From assembly GCA_025351985.1 (NCBI GenBank), contig JANXUW010000177.1, positions 1-8,472 of the forward strand: DNA of 8,472 nucleotides, in the 5' to 3' direction. Within the stretch, counting starts at the first letter, position 1; every line of letters begins with the position of its first letter. The DNA is from Pseudolysobacter sp. Its GTDB lineage: Bacteria; Pseudomonadota; Gammaproteobacteria; Xanthomonadales; Rhodanobacteraceae. The position numbers and the translations under genes are program-made. The notes below the pieces were generated by a model. That model did no database searches. It saw nothing but the letters and a program-made list of their open reading frames with translations, and was not told the origin of the DNA. Of this stretch, positions 5,050 through 8,472 are shown one piece after another.

Positions 5050-5828
5050 GCACTCTTTACGCCGTGTTTGGCTCCCGCGCACAGATATGGATCGGTATTC
5101 TAATCGGCATAGCTGTGGCACTCCTGGTCGGAAAGGTCGCATGGCGACGCGTGATTCTTTGGTGCAAGGGCAACGGTCCCCGTATGGTCTTTGCTGCTTG
5201 TGGATTTTTAATTGGTGCGGCGGTGATCCTGACTTGCGGAGAAAGGCCCGGAGACGCGCTGGCGAGTCTCATTGGCGCATTTGCTGGCATCGTTGCTGCA
5301 GTAGGTGGGGGTCTATGGCTTTGGGAGGTCCAAGAGGACACGGCCAGAAAGCGAGTTCTCAAATTCATTGATGGCTCGCTGGGGCAACTTATAGCGAGCA
5401 TGGCCGATGTTTGCCTTCATGCTCGCGACCGCAAAACTCTGGGTCACGTGATTGAAGGTCTCGGTGAAATTTCATCATCAATCGATAAATTCGAATCTGA
5501 TCAAACGGTGTACAGCAGTCATTTGATCGAAATAGGCGTCAATTTTCAAGAAGCGTTTTTCGACATGCAGCGCAGACTTAGGCTTGTTTTGGAAACAATC
5601 CGGGCTTGGGACAAGCACTACGCCAAACTCGGTTCTCCATACAATGAATTGAGTTGGCCAAGTTCAATCACTGTGGACGAGCTGGTTGGGGACCTCGTGC
5701 ATGAAATCGGGAATATTGTCCCTTGCTTGCGCGTCCTAGCGCCTACAAGCTCGTTAAACTTGCAACACATCATGCTGGCAGCTGACGGCTTTCGCCCAGG
5801 GCCAGTTTTGGTGGATGCTTCAAATTGA
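5046..5828 (+). CDS. Three-helix membrane protein coupled to an Arc-like regulator, unknown function
   Basis: 260 residues from ATG 5046, which overlaps the regulator's stop by four bases, fixing the start. Three hydrophobic segments lie at about 12-34 (IWIGILIGIAVALLVGKVAW), 46-64 and 70-93 (LASLIGAFAGIVAAVGG). The remaining 165 residues, from WLWEVQEDTARKRVLKFIDG onward, are soluble and mostly helical, with no catalytic motif visible (LIASMADVCLHARDRKTLGH, EAFFDMQRRLRLVLETIRAW). I do not recognise the family. A small membrane anchor plus a helical soluble domain under tight repressor control suits a superinfection-exclusion, abortive-infection or signalling protein, but this is context only. 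The gene is intact while its divergent neighbours are broken, suggesting it is still selected. Confidence 0.68.
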   Translation: MSTLYAVFGSRAQIWIGILIGIAVALLVGKVAWRRVILWCKGNGPRMVFAACGFLIGAAVILTCGERPGDALASLIGAFAGIVAAVGGGLWLWEVQEDTARKRVLKFIDGSLGQLIASMADVCLHARDRKTLGHVIEGLGEISSSIDKFESDQTVYSSHLIEIGVNFQEAFFDMQRRLRLVLETIRAWDKHYAKLGSPYNELSWPSSITVDELVGDLVHEIGNIVPCLRVLAPTSSLNLQHIMLAADGFRPGPVLVDASN

Positions 5829-5965
5829 AATTGAAGGAACGGGATAGCCAAGGCGAGGTCTATTAGGCGGCCTGCTGCGCCCGATCGATCAGCTTGGTAT
5901 TGGCATCGCGAGGGCAACCTGTTCCAACGGGCAAAAATTCTAAAACCGAATGACGTGAAGGATCG
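5829..5965. other. Gap with no supported gene
   Basis: 137 bases between the membrane protein and a minus-strand gene. A minus-strand frame ends here as PRDANTKLIDRAQQAA (stop 5863-5865), which looks protein-like but has no credible upstream part, since it runs through 5966-6066 of another gene. It may be a remnant of a lost gene's end. No terminator is evident for the membrane gene. Confidence 0.4.
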
Positions 5966-6304
5966 TCAAAGGTTGTGAAACTTGTCGTTATCCGCCTGAA
6001 GCGCTGCGATTGCCGAAAGGAACACTTGTGCCCCGTAGTCGGCACCAAGATGCAACTCGATTCCATTCTTAATGTTCTGAGCTGTAGGCACTAACTGCTG
6101 CCCATCGTGCTCGATAGTAATCGAAATCACGATACCGCCTCTGTCTTCGTTATCTTTGCTTCTGTGGAGCGAGGCAACCAACGTTCCACCAAATCCATCT
6201 TCAAAAGGGATCCGAATTGACCATCCTTCGCGGAATTTCGCCTGAGCGTCTCCTATCTGGTGGATAGGGTCATCTGCGTTCCGACCCGATATTTCGTTTG
6301 CCAT
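5966..6304 (-). CDS. Hypothetical protein, about 112 residues
   Basis: The frame is open from 6403, but ATG 6304 is chosen because GAGGGAG sits six bases upstream; that gives MANEISGRNADDPIHQIGDA at the start. The body alternates predicted strands and helices: GWSIRIPFEDGFGGTLVASL, GGIVISITIEHDGQQLVPTA, then NIKNGIELHLGADYGAQVFL and SAIAALQADNDKFHNL. No signal peptide, membrane segment or recognisable domain is seen; it looks like a small soluble alpha/beta protein. It stands alone, transcribed toward the membrane-protein gene and ending 137 bases from its stop. The palindrome at 6418-6443 lies 114 bases upstream of its start. Function unknown; that it is coding is fairly likely given the ribosome site and protein-like composition. 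Confidence 0.55.
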   Translation of the reverse strand: MANEISGRNADDPIHQIGDAQAKFREGWSIRIPFEDGFGGTLVASLHRSKDNEDRGGIVISITIEHDGQQLVPTAQNIKNGIELHLGADYGAQVFLSAIAALQADNDKFHNL

Positions 6305-6417
6305 AGCATTCTCCCTCATCGTCTCGACTGGTATGTGGCCTTGCCCGCGGAATAGCACATATCGGTTCACAGCGGCAGCAAAGGCCGAGCCTACGACCGG
6401 CAAACTGAGCTCGTCAA

Positions 6418-6443
6418 CCCGATACGGGAATTCCCGTATCGGG
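6418..6443. repeat. Perfect 26-bp palindrome centred on GAATTC
   Basis: CCCGATACGGGAA (6418-6430) is followed immediately by its exact reverse complement TTCCCGTATCGGG (6431-6443), with no spacer. It lies between two minus-strand genes, 27 bases after the stop of the small gene at 6471-6620 and upstream of the 5966-6304 gene. No T-run follows on either strand, so it is not a standard intrinsic terminator. It may be an operator, a site for a recombinase, or a bidirectional stem-loop. Confidence 0.85.
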
Positions 6444-6470
6444 CAGATTGGACGCTATCGGCATCCAATC

Positions 6471-6620
6471 TTAGTCGCATTTCAAATGTGACTTTGCCGA
6501 AACTGTCACTCGATCGGCGTCAGCGCGAACGTCGTCCATGTGCCTTACCACGGTGACAGCGGCGTTGAATCCTGCAGTTTCTTCTTCGGGCGTGCTGCGA
6601 AAGATGTTGTCATTGCTCAT
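6471..6620 (-). CDS. Small acidic hypothetical protein, 49 residues
   Basis: From ATG 6620, with AAAGGAAACACCA directly upstream (a good ribosome site with 7-base spacing), the product reads MSNDNIFRSTPEEETAGFNA, AVTVVRHMDDVRADADRVTV, SAKSHLKCD, ending at TAA 6471-6473. It is soluble-looking and not recognised. It competes with the plus-strand frame 6538-6816 over 6538-6620, and both may not be real. I favour this one for its start context. It would be transcribed toward the palindrome at 6418-6443. Confidence 0.42.
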   Translation of the reverse strand: MSNDNIFRSTPEEETAGFNAAVTVVRHMDDVRADADRVTVSAKSHLKCD

Positions 6621-6816
6621 TGGTGTTTCCTTTGCGTGGTTGTGCGGGTGTGATCACTTGCCAGCTGTTGCCGGCAAAACGGACGTCATCGAATTTTCAG
6701 TTTCGCCCGAAGGTAGCGCGAAGATAGCGGAAGGTAGCGGGCAAATTTTCTTGCAACCTTCAATACCTTCGGAGGAGCTACTATCTTCGGATCGAGTCTT
6801 GCACACGAGCTGGTAG
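6589..6816 (+). CDS. Possible small lipoprotein (weak)
   Basis: A plus-strand frame is open from before 6538. A start at GTG 6589 or ATG 6604 would give (V)LRKMLSLLIGVSFAWLCGCD, a basic residue pair, a hydrophobic run and a lipobox-like L-C-G-C, then DHLPAVAGKTDVIEFSVSPE and a short polar domain, stopping at TAG 6814-6816. No ribosome site is seen at either start, the domain is unrecognised, and its 5' part overlaps a better-placed minus-strand start at 6620. It ends 10 bases before the next gene. The middle of the frame is a run of GAAGGTAGCG-type repeats, so its sequence may be shaped by repeats rather than protein selection. Confidence 0.28.
   Translation, partial: GVLRKMLSLLIGVSFAWLCGCDHLPAVAGKTDVIEFSVSPEGSAKIAEGSGQIFLQPSIPSEELLSSDRVLHTSW
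6709..6739 (+). repeat. Three near-tandem 10-bp repeats with inverted copies
   Basis: GAAGGTAGCG (6709-6718), GAAGATAGCG (6720-6729) and GAAGGTAGCG (6730-6739). Inverted partners follow: CCGAAGGTA (6707-6715) pairs with TACCTTCGG (6764-6772), and CGAAGATAG (6719-6727) pairs with CTATCTTCG (6781-6789). The array ends about 40 bases before the next gene's start. Confidence 0.7.
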
Positions 6817-6826
6817 GATGCTCCCT

Positions 6827-7683
6827 ATGAGAAGCAGCGCTTTTTTTTATCGGACGCAGACAAGCTGTGCACGAATCGTTCTCGCACTCGCGACACTTTT
6901 CGCATCGCTGCCGAGCACAGCGGTCGCCGATTGTCTTCTGGGCGGAAGTACCGCGCCAAACAACGATGCCACTTATTGCTGTAGCGGCGCCGTATCTGCC
7001 AACGGCCAGGTATCTGTACGGCAGTGCCTGCATGTCTGCCCGGGGGAACGCCCGCCTCGCTGAACAATCCGGGCGATTGTTGCAGTCAGACAGTGCTTGT
7101 CGCGACGCACGCATGCGATTTCGTCGCGACCTGCCTTGCGGGTGGACATCCTGCCGATCTCAATAATCCTGGGGCGTGTTGTAGCCAATCAGCGCTCGTC
7201 AACGGCGGCAATCCCGTCTGTGCTGCGCAGACCACCAGTCCATACGCGGTCGGCAGTGTCTTCGTCGATTTGAACAAGGACAAGCAGCAGAGCTCCGGCG
7301 AAGAGGGCGGCGATTACAACCAGAACGGCGCATTGACGGTTTACGCGGTGAACGCAAGTGGACACATCGCGGGTCGCAGCTATGTCGAACCTGATGGGTT
7401 CTGGCGGATCGAGAGCGGCCTCTCGGCGAATACGTCCTACACGTTCGTCTTGAGCAATTTGCCGTCGATCGCGAATGGTATCCAGAGCCCTCCGCCGCTG
7501 TTGCCGGTGGGTGTCGCGCACACCGGAGAGAATCGCAGCTTCGATTACGCATCGATCGGTATCGCTGACGCCACTATTGATGGAAAAGTGGTAGGCCTGA
7601 CCTCGCCGGCAAACACCGCAACACCATCGTCGTACATGAATTTCGGAGCCTCGGATCGCATCTTCGCGAACGGACTGGAATAG
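6827..7683 (+). pseudogene. Secreted Cys-rich repeat protein with SdrD-B/Cna-B-like domain, one-base frameshift
   Basis: Start ATG 6827 is chosen over 6818 because AGGA (6815-6818) is eight bases upstream. Residues 1-34 are a Sec signal peptide (basic start, IVLALATLFASLPSTAVA, cut before DC). The first frame stops at TGA 7061-7063; the rest continues in another frame and ends at TAG 7681-7683. Restoring one base near the G pair at 7009-7010 joins them as NGQGICTAVPACLPGG. Three Cys units of about 33 residues follow one another: CLLGGSTAPNN..YCCSG, CLPGGTPASLNNPGDCCSQ, CLAGGHPADLNNPGACCSQ. Next comes a beta domain like SdrD-B/Cna-B (VGSVFVDLNKDKQQSSGEEG ... VYAVNASGHIAG ... DGFWRIESGLSANTSYTFVL), and a tail DRIFANGLE. 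The second frame's own GTG 7024 lacks a ribosome site. Role: extracellular or surface protein, function unknown. Confidence 0.72.
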
Positions 7684-7708
7684 GCTTTTTTACAGCGCAC
7701 GCCGCTGC

Positions 7709-7860
7709 TTCGATTTAACCGCAGCACTTAAGCGGCATGCGTACCCTACCGGCAAGGCATGTCCGCCGCTGACCAGCTCTAATCCCTGGCCGTCTGAGGC
7801 GGTTGACGACGCGCGCGCGCTAGCCGCAGTATCCAGCTGCGATAGAACTTTCGATTTAAC
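7709..7860 (+). repeat. 11-bp direct repeat TTCGATTTAAC in the intergenic gap
   Basis: TTCGATTTAAC occurs at 7709-7719 and again at 7850-7860, the second copy ending at the base before the cupredoxin ATG 7861. The gap 7684-7860 otherwise holds a GC-rich stretch (CG run 7810-7820) and no gene. The repeats may be regulatory or chance; no good promoter is seen. Confidence 0.5.
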
Positions 7861-8451
7861 ATGCATCAGTTTCCAACGACCGTTCCAGGCATCCCATCGA
7901 CGCGTGCGCATCGCAGGGCAAGCTCGCCGCCGACTGTGCCACCCGTCTCGATGTGCGTGCTGGCGTTTACCTTGATGTTGTTTTGCGTAGGCAACGCTCA
8001 GGCAAAAGTTGCCTACGTGATCGTCGGTGGCCAGTCGCTATCGTTTTCACCGCCGACCATCGATATTGACGCCGGCGACACAGTGACTTTCCTAAACCTC
8101 GGTGGCTTGCACAATGTCGTCGCAGACGATGGGGCGTTCCGATGCGCGCGCGGTTGCGATAACGACGGCCACGGCGGCAGCGGTGCCGCGTCGAGTCAGC
8201 TGTGGTTGGTGTCGATCAACTTTCCCAACGCTGGCGCGGTTGGTTATTTCTGCGAAGTCCACGGTGCGCCCGGAGTCGGCATGTCTGGCACGATCAATGT
8301 GCTTGGCGCACCGCCATCACCGCCGCTAGCGAGCGCCGTGCCGACAGCAGGAACGTGGTTTCTTGCACTTCTCGGCGCCGCGTTCATCGCGTGCGCAGCG
8401 CCGTGGTTGCGTCGCGCACGCTCGCGCGGAAAAAATTGTCCGCGCGACTAG
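7861..8451 (+). CDS. Secreted cupredoxin (azurin/plastocyanin-type) with C-terminal sorting anchor
   Basis: 196 residues from ATG 7861; no clear ribosome site. A later ATG at 7951 (M31) would start directly at the signal peptide and is a real alternative. Residues 31-48 (MCVLAFTLMLFCVGNAQA) form the hydrophobic export signal. The mature domain has the type-1 copper ligands H84 (GGLHNVV), C131 and H134 (GYFCEVHG) and M141 (GVGMSGTINV), typical of plastocyanin-like electron carriers in the periplasm. A loop CARGCDNDGHGG (95-106) is a feature I recall from this bacterial subfamily. Residues 160-187 (VPTAGTW, hydrophobic run, then RRARSR) resemble an IPTL-CTERM/PEP-CTERM sorting signal, suggesting processing or surface anchoring. 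It lies downstream of the secreted Cys-rich protein. Fold and metal site are well supported; the redox partner is unknown. Confidence 0.85.
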   Translation: MHQFPTTVPGIPSTRAHRRASSPPTVPPVSMCVLAFTLMLFCVGNAQAKVAYVIVGGQSLSFSPPTIDIDAGDTVTFLNLGGLHNVVADDGAFRCARGCDNDGHGGSGAASSQLWLVSINFPNAGAVGYFCEVHGAPGVGMSGTINVLGAPPSPPLASAVPTAGTWFLALLGAAFIACAAPWLRRARSRGKNCPRD

Positions 8452-8472
8452 CCGAGAAACTTCATGTAGCCG

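Noticed and set aside
4672..5142. 156-residue minus-strand open frame
   Set aside because: It is fully antisense to the Arc-like regulator and the start of the membrane gene, both with clear protein features.
5863..6066. Minus-strand frame ending PRDANTKLIDRAQQAA
   Set aside because: The tail looks protein-like, but the frame overlaps the 5966-6304 gene and has no start; treated as a possible remnant in the gap entry.
7189..7552. 110- and 117-residue minus-strand frames
   Set aside because: Antisense to the SdrD-B-like domain of the secreted protein; arginine-rich shadow frames.
7803..7835. TTGACG followed by TATCCA as a cupredoxin promoter
   Set aside because: The spacer is 21 bases, too long for a normal sigma70 promoter, and no better -10 is seen.

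Overview
The window looks like a chromosomal segment of a Xanthomonadales-type gammaproteobacterium (Rhodanobacteraceae/Dokdonella-like is my best guess). This rests on family resemblance: a GspH/FimT pseudopilin tail next to tRNA-Asn, a secreted protein ending in an 'IFANGLE' tail, an azurin/plastocyanin-type cupredoxin with an IPTL-CTERM-like anchor, and a fairly GC-rich coding style. No taxonomic marker is complete enough to prove it.

Layout. 1-134 is the 3' end of a type IV pilus minor pseudopilin gene. 323-398 is tRNA-Asn(GTT) with an encoded CCA, flanked by a promoter-like sequence and a strong intrinsic terminator. Right after it, about 500-5830 reads as a decayed mobile element or prophage remnant plus accessory cargo: a frameshifted AlpA-family excision/transcription regulator; a PD-(D/E)XK nuclease-like protein whose start overlaps the alpA stop; a 5'-truncated small-terminase (DUF1441-like) remnant; a zinc-ribbon membrane protein; a BrnT-like/CopG-like toxin-antitoxin pair on the minus strand; a broken minus-strand pair (Arc-like repressor with an internal stop plus a frameshifted partner); and a divergent plus-strand pair (intact Arc-like repressor plus a three-helix membrane protein). 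I see no integrase and no second copy of the tRNA 3' end, so the element's far boundary is not defined here.

From about 5966 to 6620 there are two small minus-strand genes of unknown function around a perfect 26-bp palindrome. From 6827 to 8451 the content looks like host chromosome again: a secreted Cys-rich repeat protein with an SdrD-B/Cna-B-like domain (split by a one-base frameshift) and a secreted type-1 copper protein.

How it works together. The clearest regulatory logic is in the two ribbon-helix-helix (RHH) modules. The toxin-antitoxin promoter has an 8-bp palindrome in its -35/-10 spacer and a second copy 44 bp downstream, and a CopG-like antitoxin could bind both. The 89-bp gap between the two divergent Arc-like genes carries two inverted repeats whose centres are 21 bp (two helical turns) apart, which suits an Arc-type repressor controlling its own membrane-protein partner. 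Several genes carry single lesions (alpA, the Arc-like copy and its partner, the secreted repeat protein). This is either real decay of a domesticated element or, in part, assembly error, and that should be settled before building on it.
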